The notes below the pieces were generated by a model. That model ran no database searches and was not told the DNA's origin. It worked only from the letters and a program-made list of their open reading frames with translations. Shown here piece after piece: positions 1-5,925 of a stretch of 6,106 bases of DNA. Position 1 is the stretch's first letter, and every line of letters starts with the position of its first letter. This DNA is from Calditrichota bacterium (GTDB taxonomy: Bacteria; Zhuqueibacterota; Zhuqueibacteria; Zhuqueibacterales; Geothermadaptataceae), in contig QQUM01000334.1 in the NCBI GenBank assembly GCA_008501545.1, forward strand, positions 1 to 6,106, read 5' to 3'. The translations under genes were made by a program, and so were the position numbers.

Positions 1-99
1 AAGTCCCTTGGATTTTGAATAAAATCAGCCATTCTTGAGATTCTCTTTTCATCCAAAACTTATTAAATTCAATTGTAATTCTTCAATATTCGTTAAAGG
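1..99. other. Left edge, no gene assigned
   Basis: This stretch is too short to assign. On the - strand one frame is open from a TTG at 56-54 off the left edge and would read MDEKRISRMADFIQNPRD. A second frame starts with an ATG at 52-50 and reads MKRESQEWLILFKIQGT. Neither has a clear ribosome binding site and I recognise neither. On the + strand all three frames hit a stop within the first 40 bases, so the end of an upstream gene is equally possible. Sequence to the left would decide it. Confidence 0.12.
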
Positions 100-189
100 T
101 TGCCATCTGAGGCAATTTTACCTTTAGTCACAAAACCTGCATTCACTGGTACACTGAAAATAGGTCGAAAAAACAACATAAACAAAACG

Positions 190-471
190 ATGCTTATGCA
201 GGTAAAGCAATCGTCAATTCAAAACCGTTTATGGAAATATCGCAAAGCTCAGGGACTTACTCAAAAACAAGTGGCGAATCTCATTGGATTAAAATCCCCG
301 TCACAAATCCATCGCTGGGAAAAAGGGAAGCGGAATCCCAATTTAAGGCAAGCAATTCAGTTGTCTTGCATTTATAAACGATTGGTGAACGACTTGTTTT
401 GGGAATTATACTTGATTGAACGAGATCAAATTGGAGCAGAGTATGAACTGCTTATTACTGATTGTTCCTGA
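190..471 (+). CDS. XRE/Cro-C1 family helix-turn-helix DNA-binding protein
   Basis: This is a small DNA-binding protein of about 93 residues, almost all of it one Cro/C1-type HTH domain. Seen: the core RKAQGLTQKQVANLIGLKS followed by the recognition-helix and turn segment PSQIHRWEKGKRNPNL, a textbook HTH_3 pattern. A hydrophobic tail (LVNDLFWELYLIERD) follows, as in many short XRE regulators. The start is uncertain. The frame is open back to a TTG at 100, but the 30 residues that would add do not look like part of the domain, and the AAAGG there abuts the TTG with no spacing. ATG at 190 or 196 is the better start, although neither has a good Shine-Dalgarno sequence. It lies alone on the + strand, about 170 nt from the end of the disrupted TPR-CHAT linker. 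It may be a repressor of a neighbouring promoter or a toxin-antitoxin or phage-type regulator. Its target is unknown, and the palindromes at 3150-3165 and 3252-3268 are only candidates. Confidence 0.85.
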   Translation: MLMQVKQSSIQNRLWKYRKAQGLTQKQVANLIGLKSPSQIHRWEKGKRNPNLRQAIQLSCIYKRLVNDLFWELYLIERDQIGAEYELLITDCS

Positions 472-560
472 GAAAATTAGCAAGAAATCTCGTAGCGAAA
501 TTTCATAATGATGATAATCCCTGTTTTTGTGCTCTAAAAAATCAATAATCTATTAAATAA

Positions 561-592
561 TGGTAGAGTATATTAATATGAAATCACTACCA
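561..592. repeat. Short inverted repeat TGGTAG...CTACCA
   Basis: Six-base arms TGGTAG (561-566) and CTACCA (587-592) are separated by 20 nt containing the palindrome ATATTAATAT (570-579). It sits in the 171-nt non-coding stretch between the XRE gene and the end of the linker remnant, with no T-run after it, so it is not a convincing terminator. It could be an operator or chance in AT-rich DNA. Nothing else is recognisable in 472-642. Confidence 0.25.
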
Positions 593-642
593 GAGCAAAA
601 CGATTTAAAAAATGAGTTATAGATTGCCCAAGAATAACATGA

Positions 643-873
643 TCAGGACGTTAATATTTTATGAATTGCCTGATATTGTAATGGGTTGCCTTTTCGTAAA
701 GTAATATAATTGGAATCATATTCTTTAAGTTGTATGTGTATCTTTTCCAATTCAGAAATTAATTTATTATAAATCAAGACTGGTTGGGTGGTAGATAGTT
801 GACTAGAATGTTCAAGGCCAAATAGGTCAATACTTTGTATCGATTGTAGTTTCTTTAATATTTCAGCTTCTCT
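643..873 (-). pseudogene. TPR-to-CHAT linker remnant, open in frame past the TPR gene's TAG
   Basis: Reading the - strand in the same frame as the TPR gene, the 76 codons after its TAG (874-876) stay open until a TGA (645-643). The product starts REAEILKKLQSIQSIDL and ends YITLRKGNPLQYQAIHKILT plus a serine. In TPR-CHAT proteins the last TPR helix is followed by such a linker: a helical segment of the EILKKLQ kind, a second helix (here NKLISELEKIHIQLKEY), then a 'Y..LR.G.PL....I...L' segment just before the CHAT domain. All three elements are present in order. The linker then stops exactly where CHAT should begin, and the CHAT domain is found instead at 3371 on the other strand. There is no good start codon and ribosome binding site of its own, so it is either translated by readthrough of the TAG or is dead sequence. 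The identification rests on pattern recognition, not an alignment. Confidence 0.75.
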
Positions 874-3147
874 CTATATTAGATTCTGGGGACGCGCATT
901 ATTGTCACCAAATGAGTGCTGATGTAATGATATTTGCTCTGCCAATACTCTAGACTTTATTTTTTCCAGGTATTCTAACGCTTCTTTATTCTTACTTAAT
1001 TCAAGACAAATGTTAATAGCTACATAATACATCTGCTCACTTTGTTTCATGTAATGCATTTTGTGTGATTCTAAATGCCCTTCTGTTCGGAGTTGTTCAC
1101 TAATTTCAATAGCACGGGAAATATATTTATATGCATCAAAGTAATTTTTCAGTTCAGTATATATCGTCGCTTTATTAAAACAGATATACATTTCCTCTTG
1201 TTTATCACCTAGCCGCTGAGCTGTTTCAACTTGTACTTTTAATATTTTAAGGGCTTTTTCGTGCATGCCAAGTCTGTTCAGCCCAATAGCTATTTTATTT
1301 CTCAATTTAATTTCAGTGCCAGAATTTTTTAATTCACCAGCAATATCAGCTGCTTTATTAAGGTGGAGCAACGCTTTTTCCGGTTCATCCTTGTACTCAA
1401 GAACTAAAGCGCCAAGTGCGCCAAGCGCCTGCATCTCAGATGATCGATTATTCCATTTTTGTGCAATTCGGATTATTTTCTTAAGAAATTGCTCTGTTTC
1501 ATCTTTCATATCCATTTCAATTGAAATATTGGCAAATTGAAGTAATGCTGTGAGAATACCCCTTCGATTTCTTGCTTTACGATAATGAGTTAACGAGAAA
1601 TAATAAGCTTCTTTTGCTTTCCTAATATCTCCGTAACTCAAATAAAGCTCTCCGATATACGAGAAAATTTTAGCTTCAGCATGTATATCATTGTGTTTTC
1701 TTGCAATACCGACTGCTTCTTCATAGGCTTGAAGGGCAAAAAAAACCTTATTACTGTTTTGATATGTAAGACCATAATTCGTGAGTAATGTAGGCAAGGG
1801 GTATGCTTTATGTAATCTACGAGCAAAGGTAAGCGCTTTTTGGAAATGTTGTTGAGCAAGAATTACATTTCCCATCTCTAAATATGCGCGAGCAATTGTT
1901 CCATTGAACCTATAACCAAGACTGGCGCTGATTGAATTTTGTTTCTCGAAATTGGCTAATTGCTTTTTTAACCGAGCAATTGCATCTACTGGATTGCCAA
2001 GATCAATTTCGGAATTAGCAATATTCACTAAGCTAAGATTCTTCAATTTTGTTTCGTTGTGTTTGTCTGCTAAATAATAAGCATCCCAGTCAAAACGAAG
2101 CGCTTTTTCAGGACGGCCAAGTTGCATATATGTTGATGCGATTGTAGACAGAATGGTTTGTTCAAGAAAATGGTTTTGACTATTTTGCGCTTGTAATAGA
2201 ATTTTTTTGTATATAGAAAAAGCAGTTTCAATGTTTGTTGAAGCAGCCTGAGCCATCCCAATACCTAATAACGCTCGTATCTGTAAATTCCTATCCTTAA
2301 GCTGTTGAGCGTCTTCATGCGCTTGAGTAAAGTATAAAATTGCATTATTGTTGTCACCTAAATTATAGTAAAATAGGCCTAATTGTCTTGTGAAAATAGC
2401 TTTAGATTGATAATCATCCAGTAATTCAGTGTATTTAATAACACGTCGGCAATAGATTATTGCTGTTTCTTTATCATCCAGTTGATAATGAAGCCTGGTT
2501 AAGTTTTCTGCAATATCAAAACAGGATTTAGAATCATTATTTTCTTCTGCTAAATTCAATGCTACTTTGCAGTATTTTATTGATAAATACACGTCAGGTA
2601 AGGTCTCAAAAATTTCAAACACCAGTCCAAGCATATAAAATATTTTTATTTTTTCGGATATATTATCAATGTACCGTGCCATTTTGTGGGCCTGACGAAA
2701 CTGGTATCGTGCTTTTTTCATTTCTCCCAGTTTTTGATTTATACTACCAATTTGCAGTGTCAGAAATATAACATCATACAACTTATTGAGTTTTCGATAA
2801 TACATCCGGGCTAGCTTCATTGTATTTAGTGCCTGCTTTAACATGCCTACTTTCTTTAAGCGTATGCTGTAATTTGAAGCGCAACTACTAATAACTGTGT
2901 GATCTTTTGTGAGCCTCGCAAGATTATAGTTTATTTCAGCAATGATACAGGCAATATCCGGATTGCGTGATTCAAGTTTCATCGAGTGTATATTTATGGC
3001 AATAAGCCAACTAAGTTTGAACGACACGTTATGCTTTACCATTTGGTGACTTGTTTGAATAGCATTCCTAATGCTTCTTTTTTTTTCGATGACATCATAC
3101 GCTAATTCAGTTAGCTTTTCGAGAAAAATTCTTTTTTTTATTTTCAT
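874..3147 (-). CDS. TPR-repeat protein, likely the sensor half of a split TPR-CHAT protease
   Basis: A 757-residue all-helical protein of tandem TPR-like repeats. From about residue 85 to 740 it shows repeats of roughly 40 residues with the usual pattern of small and aromatic positions, for example GLFYYNLGDNNNAILYFTQA, ARAYLEMGNVILAQQHFQKA and GELYLSYGDIRKAKEAY. I estimate 15-17 repeats. There is no signal peptide or membrane segment, so it should be cytoplasmic. The last helix (ALEYLEKIKSRVLAEQI, about residues 723-739) is the type that normally precedes the linker of a TPR-CHAT protein, but the frame stops at TAG 18 residues later. TPR arrays in that family sense or bind a partner and control the protease. 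ATG 3147 is the first start after an in-frame TAA only two codons upstream. No Shine-Dalgarno sequence is visible, and a 16-bp palindrome covers that position. Two A-tracts lie near the 5' end (8 A at 3132-3139, 9 A at 3078-3086). It is divergent from the CHAT gene. It could be a functional stand-alone TPR protein or the large fragment of a pseudogene. Confidence 0.8.
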   Translation of the reverse strand: MKIKKRIFLEKLTELAYDVIEKKRSIRNAIQTSHQMVKHNVSFKLSWLIAINIHSMKLESRNPDIACIIAEINYNLARLTKDHTVISSCASNYSIRLKKVGMLKQALNTMKLARMYYRKLNKLYDVIFLTLQIGSINQKLGEMKKARYQFRQAHKMARYIDNISEKIKIFYMLGLVFEIFETLPDVYLSIKYCKVALNLAEENNDSKSCFDIAENLTRLHYQLDDKETAIIYCRRVIKYTELLDDYQSKAIFTRQLGLFYYNLGDNNNAILYFTQAHEDAQQLKDRNLQIRALLGIGMAQAASTNIETAFSIYKKILLQAQNSQNHFLEQTILSTIASTYMQLGRPEKALRFDWDAYYLADKHNETKLKNLSLVNIANSEIDLGNPVDAIARLKKQLANFEKQNSISASLGYRFNGTIARAYLEMGNVILAQQHFQKALTFARRLHKAYPLPTLLTNYGLTYQNSNKVFFALQAYEEAVGIARKHNDIHAEAKIFSYIGELYLSYGDIRKAKEAYYFSLTHYRKARNRRGILTALLQFANISIEMDMKDETEQFLKKIIRIAQKWNNRSSEMQALGALGALVLEYKDEPEKALLHLNKAADIAGELKNSGTEIKLRNKIAIGLNRLGMHEKALKILKVQVETAQRLGDKQEEMYICFNKATIYTELKNYFDAYKYISRAIEISEQLRTEGHLESHKMHYMKQSEQMYYVAINICLELSKNKEALEYLEKIKSRVLAEQISLHQHSFGDNNARPQNLI

Positions 3148-3149
3148 AA

Positions 3150-3165
3150 AATTTTACGTAAAATT
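3150..3165. promoter_or_regulatory. 16-bp perfect palindrome at the TPR gene start
   Basis: AATTTTACGTAAAATT is a perfect two-fold palindrome ending two bases before the TPR start codon (3147-3145, - strand). It occupies the place where a ribosome binding site would be, and none is visible there. It could be an operator for a dimeric repressor or an RNA feature affecting translation. The centre has no loop, which favours a DNA-binding site over a hairpin. Sixteen perfect bases are unlikely by chance even at this base composition, but the function is unknown. Confidence 0.45.
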
Positions 3166-3191
3166 AGGTTGACTCTAATATGTGAAAGTAA

Positions 3192-3343
3192 AAAAAATCA
3201 AAAACTGTGCAATCACAATTTGAGCTAAAATCGAAAATATGTAATTCCGTTTTTACCGTTCTGGTAAATTGCCTATACAAATCAGGCGCAAACAATCTCA
3301 TGTAATCTAATGATTAATTGCACAACTTTTAAGTTTTTGATTT
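3192..3343. repeat. Large imperfect inverted repeat in the TPR/CHAT divergent control region
   Basis: The left arm holds AAATCAAAAAC (3195-3205) directly followed by TGTGCAAT (3206-3213). The right arm holds ATTGCACA (3317-3324), then 8 extra bases (ACTTTTAA), then GTTTTTGATTT (3333-3343). The two arms are reverse complements over 19 bases with that one 8-base gap. As a result both divergent genes carry the block ATTGCACA...GTTTTTGATTT upstream of their start in their own direction, ending about 50 nt from the TPR start and about 27 nt from the CHAT start. The arms are nearly centred on the smaller inverted repeat at 3252-3268. This may be a pair of operators or promoters, or the arms of an invertible promoter segment of about 103 bp. 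Confidence 0.55.
3252..3268. promoter_or_regulatory. 17-bp inverted repeat TTTACC-N5-GGTAAA, candidate operator
   Basis: Perfect 6-base arms, TTTACC (3252-3257) and GGTAAA (3263-3268), flank the spacer GTTCT. The site lies near the middle of the 223-bp divergent region between the TPR and CHAT genes. Its size and form fit an operator for a dimeric HTH regulator, and the XRE protein at the left of the window is one possible binder. That link is inference only. Confidence 0.35.
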
Positions 3344-3370
3344 AAGCCCAAAAGGAATATAGTCCATAGT
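3338..3370. other. Predicted right breakpoint of the TPR inversion
   Basis: The CHAT reading frame is closed upstream by TGA at 3338-3340, and the 10 codons from there to ATG 3371 do not resemble the TPR-CHAT linker. Homology to a TPR-CHAT protein therefore begins at or just after the ATG. Within this stretch the - strand reads GGACTATATT (3365-3356). This resembles GGACGTTAATATT (646-658, + strand) at the end of the linker remnant, which is the expected orientation for the two ends of an inverted segment. The likeness is short and gapped. Confidence 0.4.
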
Positions 3371-4432
3371 ATGAATGTGTCATTAATTGAATTTTTTATA
3401 ACGAAAAACAAAACCACTATCTTTGTTATTGATACTCAAAAGCCAGGGTCCATAAATGAACCATGGCGTATTTCTATTGATATTACAGAAAAAGAAATTC
3501 GTGCTGCAAAGGCATTAATATGGAGTTTCAGCAAAAATCCTGTTGTTCAGCAATGCAGCATAGACCATTTTCAACAAATTGGATTCAGGCTGTTGAAGCC
3601 GGTTTTAGACTACATTAATCCCTGTGATGTCCTTTATATAGTGCCTCATAAAGATCTACATTACTTCCCATTTTACGCAGTAGAGATTGATGGAAGAACG
3701 CTCTGTGAGCAATTCGCAATAATTTACCTTCCTAATGCATCTTTATTGCAATATTGCAAAGCAAATAATGCTGTGAGGGAAAATGAGAATTTCCTCTTTA
3801 ACAAAATATTGACTTTAGGTGTTGGAGTAAAAGAAGATTCACGTGTTAATCAAAAAAAATTCAAACAGGAGGCTGAAAGTATCCTGGAAATTTTTGACAC
3901 AAACTCAATTGATATATACACAGGAGTTAATGCAACAAAAAGAAGGTTTATAAAAAAGGCAGAAAAATACGACTTAATCCATATTGCATCCCATGGTCAC
4001 TTCAGCAGCGTAGCCCCGCTTAGTTCAGGTCTTTTGCTTGCGTGTGGACGGAATCTTCCATCATTGACTGCCTTGGATAATTTATCTAACCATACATTAA
4101 ACGCTGATGAATTTTATCGACTCAAACTCAAAGCAAATCTTGTAGTTTTGAATGGGTGTTTTACTGGAAGAAATGATATAAGACCCGGGGATGAATTAAT
4201 GGGACTTACTCGTGGACTTTTTATTGCGGGTGTTCCGACAATGATGCTGAGTTTATGGGAGGCGCACCATGACGCAGCTATTTGTTTTATGAAGTGTTTT
4301 TATACGGAGTTAAAAAAAGGATACCCGAAGGCCATCGCCTATCAAGCAGCGCAAAATCATCTGCGACAGCAACCGGGATTTAGTGAAATAAAATACTGGG
4401 CACCATTTATTTTGCTGGGGGATTGGCTGTGA
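3371..4432 (+). CDS. CHAT-domain cysteine protease (caspase-like), protease half of a split TPR-CHAT gene
   Basis: A 353-residue protein made of a single CHAT domain, a caspase-family (clan CD) cysteine peptidase fold. Seen: the domain start LIEFFITKNKTTIFVI; the VPHKDLHYFPFYAV segment (about residues 91-104); the catalytic histidine motif HIASHGH with H208; the catalytic cysteine motif LVVLNGCFTG with C263; then GDELMGLTRGLFIAGVPT, SLWEAHHDAA, and the canonical ending YWAPFILLGDW. Both dyad residues and the full C-terminus are present, so nothing suggests decay of the catalytic domain. What is missing is the N-terminal TPR array and linker that most such proteins carry, and these lie back to back on the - strand. 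ATG 3371 is the only sensible start. The nearest Shine-Dalgarno-like AAGGA (3352-3356) is 14 nt away, which is long. It is convergent with the anti-sigma gene and shares its last 26 nt. The substrate is unknown, and the sigma/anti-sigma pair next door is the natural suspect. Confidence 0.92.
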   Translation: MNVSLIEFFITKNKTTIFVIDTQKPGSINEPWRISIDITEKEIRAAKALIWSFSKNPVVQQCSIDHFQQIGFRLLKPVLDYINPCDVLYIVPHKDLHYFPFYAVEIDGRTLCEQFAIIYLPNASLLQYCKANNAVRENENFLFNKILTLGVGVKEDSRVNQKKFKQEAESILEIFDTNSIDIYTGVNATKRRFIKKAEKYDLIHIASHGHFSSVAPLSSGLLLACGRNLPSLTALDNLSNHTLNADEFYRLKLKANLVVLNGCFTGRNDIRPGDELMGLTRGLFIAGVPTMMLSLWEAHHDAAICFMKCFYTELKKGYPKAIAYQAAQNHLRQQPGFSEIKYWAPFILLGDWL

Positions 4433-5123
4433 TCTGAAGTTCGTACATTGAATTCTCCAGATCAATATCAGAAAAAACGAATTTGATAAAATCACCGACA
4501 ACAAACCGGTTTGATTTCACGGAAGATTTGTCATCCTGGTCTATTAACTGGATATTTAATTGTTCCATCTGTTGTGGATCGCTGGTTTTTGCATAAATTT
4601 CAACAGATTCCTGCTCACTATTTGTAGAAATGACAAGCTCGATACCACGATAATTAATTTTATAATCCAAAACCTGTTTTGCACGGCTCCGTGTGTTGGC
4701 AACAAATCCCACATCCGGCTCGAGGGTTTGGATGATGAAATTGTCTACATCATCTACTAATCCTTTGATTTTTTCCAGAATTTTGTCTTTAGAAAAAACC
4801 AAACTTGCCAGGACATTCTCAATTGCAGGTTTTACGGCTGGAATTGCGTTTCGCACACGTTCCGGCATCTCTTCCCGGACAGGCTTTGGATCATAGGATA
4901 AGACAAAATCAGCCGCATCTTTAAGTTCAGCGAGCGTTTCCTTGCAAGTTGGGCACGCAGCAAGATGTGCTTCAGCATGAATGCGTTTTTCACCTTTGAG
5001 TCCGTCATGTGCTAACGCGTATAAAACGTCAAAATCCAGATGCGTTTTATCCACAACTTTCCGGGCGAGGTCTTTATTTTGCCCTAATAACTGCTCTAAA
5101 TTTGTTTTCTTCTTTTCTGCCAT
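4407..5123 (-). CDS. Soluble zinc-type (zf-HC2/ZAS) anti-sigma factor
   Basis: A 238-residue protein. The N-terminal part has the anti-sigma zinc motif H-x3-C-x2-C as HLAACPTC (H53, C57, C60), preceded by the helix FDVLYALAHDGLKGEKRIHA. This is the ZAS fold that holds ECF-like sigma factors inactive. Residues about 85-135 look helical. The C-terminal part, about 150-238, is beta-rich (IELVISTNSEQESVEIYAKT, then LNIQLIDQDDKSS and FVVGDFIKFVFSDI) and resembles the Ig-like 'feature of the form T..G.F.F......Y.L.I' tail seen on some soluble anti-sigma proteins. There is no membrane segment, so the signal should be cytoplasmic. The gene follows the sigma gene after 29 nt on the same strand and is presumably co-transcribed. 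A weak GAG (in TTGAGATAAAACA) precedes the ATG. The 3' end overlaps the CHAT gene tail to tail. The anti-sigma role is well supported by motif plus neighbour. Confidence 0.82.
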   Translation of the reverse strand: MAEKKKTNLEQLLGQNKDLARKVVDKTHLDFDVLYALAHDGLKGEKRIHAEAHLAACPTCKETLAELKDAADFVLSYDPKPVREEMPERVRNAIPAVKPAIENVLASLVFSKDKILEKIKGLVDDVDNFIIQTLEPDVGFVANTRSRAKQVLDYKINYRGIELVISTNSEQESVEIYAKTSDPQQMEQLNIQLIDQDDKSSVKSNRFVVGDFIKFVFSDIDLENSMYELQITANPPAK

Positions 5124-5152
5124 TGTTTTATCTCAAATCAATGTTTGTTCGC

Positions 5153-5794
5153 TTATTGAGAATGTTTATCAATCCACTGGTCCAAGGATTTGACGTTATC
5201 TTCCTTCTGCAGATATTCAGTAAATCGTTTTAAACTGCGAAGTCGCTGTTTTTTTGCTGCATCAGGTTTCTTTTTTAGCCAATCAGCTATTTCTTTATCA
5301 TTCTTGCCTTCGACATGAAACAGGTAATTTATCTTGAAACCCACCTCATCAAATTGTTGCCATCGATCGAAAAGTTCGAGAAAAACTGCTTCTTCCTTCT
5401 GCATCCACTGCTCCAGGGTAAGACCATGTCTTTCAGAGTGATCCCCGGTATCATCTTTTATGTCATGGGAACTGTCGAGTTCAACGGTGTTCTGTTTTTT
5501 TACAATTTTAAGCTCATCTTTTGTTGTAAAATAAGCAATTGAAGTAATCCAAGAAGCAAATTTCTTCTCATCATCGAACTGAAATTCAGGTAGATTTTTG
5601 GCTACATAAACCATGCATTTCTGGGCAATTTCTTCAATGCGAAAGTCACTGAGCATCGCACCATGCTTCCTTATCCCCGATCGAACAAGTTGGATATATC
5701 GGTAATAAATTTCTTCAAAAGCTCGATCTCGTATCCTTTGATCATTTGTGTTCTGGAAGTCATTTACCAAACGCTCAATTGTCCTGTCAGCCAT
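5153..5794 (-). CDS. RNA polymerase sigma factor, sigma-70/ECF-like
   Basis: A 213-residue protein with two sigma domains. Region 2 lies at about residues 24-100: RAFEEIYYRYIQLVRSGIRK, then IEEIAQKCMVYVAKNL, then FASWITSIAYFTTKDELKIVKK, the last matching the usual 'F..WL..IA.N...D..R' stretch that contacts the -10 element. A charged linker follows (about 101-130). Region 4 is at about 135-195, with the HTH NDKEIADWLKKKPDAAKKQRLRS split as NDKEIADWLKKK and AAKKQRLRSLKRF, which should contact the -35 element. There is no region 1 or 3, so it is of the ECF type, with unusually divergent motifs. It should direct RNA polymerase to a small regulon. It is first in an operon with the anti-sigma gene, and upstream GAGGA is about 13 nt from the ATG with a closer ACGGG. 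It diverges from the NYN gene and may control its own promoter region. Confidence 0.85.
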   Translation of the reverse strand: MADRTIERLVNDFQNTNDQRIRDRAFEEIYYRYIQLVRSGIRKHGAMLSDFRIEEIAQKCMVYVAKNLPEFQFDDEKKFASWITSIAYFTTKDELKIVKKQNTVELDSSHDIKDDTGDHSERHGLTLEQWMQKEEAVFLELFDRWQQFDEVGFKINYLFHVEGKNDKEIADWLKKKPDAAKKQRLRSLKRFTEYLQKEDNVKSLDQWIDKHSQ

Positions 5795-5925
5795 TAACCC
5801 GTAAATATCCTCGAAAAATCAGGTTCAAAGTTAACACATTTCAAAAAAGTTTGTCCCGGAAAATCAAATACTGGCATTACTGGATGTAACCCAATAGAAC
5901 AAGAAGTAATAAAAAGGACTAAATC
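5795..5925. promoter_or_regulatory. Divergent promoter region between the sigma and NYN genes
   Basis: This 131-bp non-coding gap separates two divergent genes and must hold their promoters. On the - strand (sigma direction) I see GGGACAAAC (5857-5849), which has the look of an ECF-type -35 element, and TAACTTTG (5834-5827), which matches the Bacteroidota-type -7 pattern TAnnTTTG. The two are about 14 nt apart and may belong to different promoter classes. GTATTTGATTT (5871-5861, - strand) is one base away from the GTTTTTGATTT block found in the TPR/CHAT control region. No clear promoter stands out on the + strand. All assignments are by eye. Confidence 0.35.

Noticed and set aside
100..189. 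Extension of the XRE gene back to a TTG start at 100
   Set aside because: The added 30 residues show no domain pattern and the purine stretch touches the TTG, so a start at 190 or 196 is more credible.
874..876. TAG read as an amino acid through a variant genetic code
   Set aside because: Only one in-frame TAG is seen, and the other genes end in TAA or TGA. One codon cannot support a recoding claim.
1265..1540. + strand open frame of 91 codons
   Set aside because: It lies opposite the TPR gene, whose repeats continue without a break; its composition is that of an antisense shadow.
624..3352. Direct repeat GCCCAA near both predicted inversion ends
   Set aside because: Only six bases match and the orientation is direct, which would give deletion, not inversion.
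4310..4504. - strand open frame of 64 codons at the CHAT/anti-sigma junction
   Set aside because: It is a shadow frame of two confidently coding genes.
4502..4513. 12-bp palindrome CAAACCGGTTTG
   Set aside because: It is inside the anti-sigma coding sequence, has no T-run after it to act as a CHAT terminator, and is short enough to be chance.
3371..5794. A type III-E CRISPR (Craspase) locus
   Set aside because: The CHAT and sigma genes invite the comparison, but there is no cas gene, no Csx30-like protein and no repeat array in the window.
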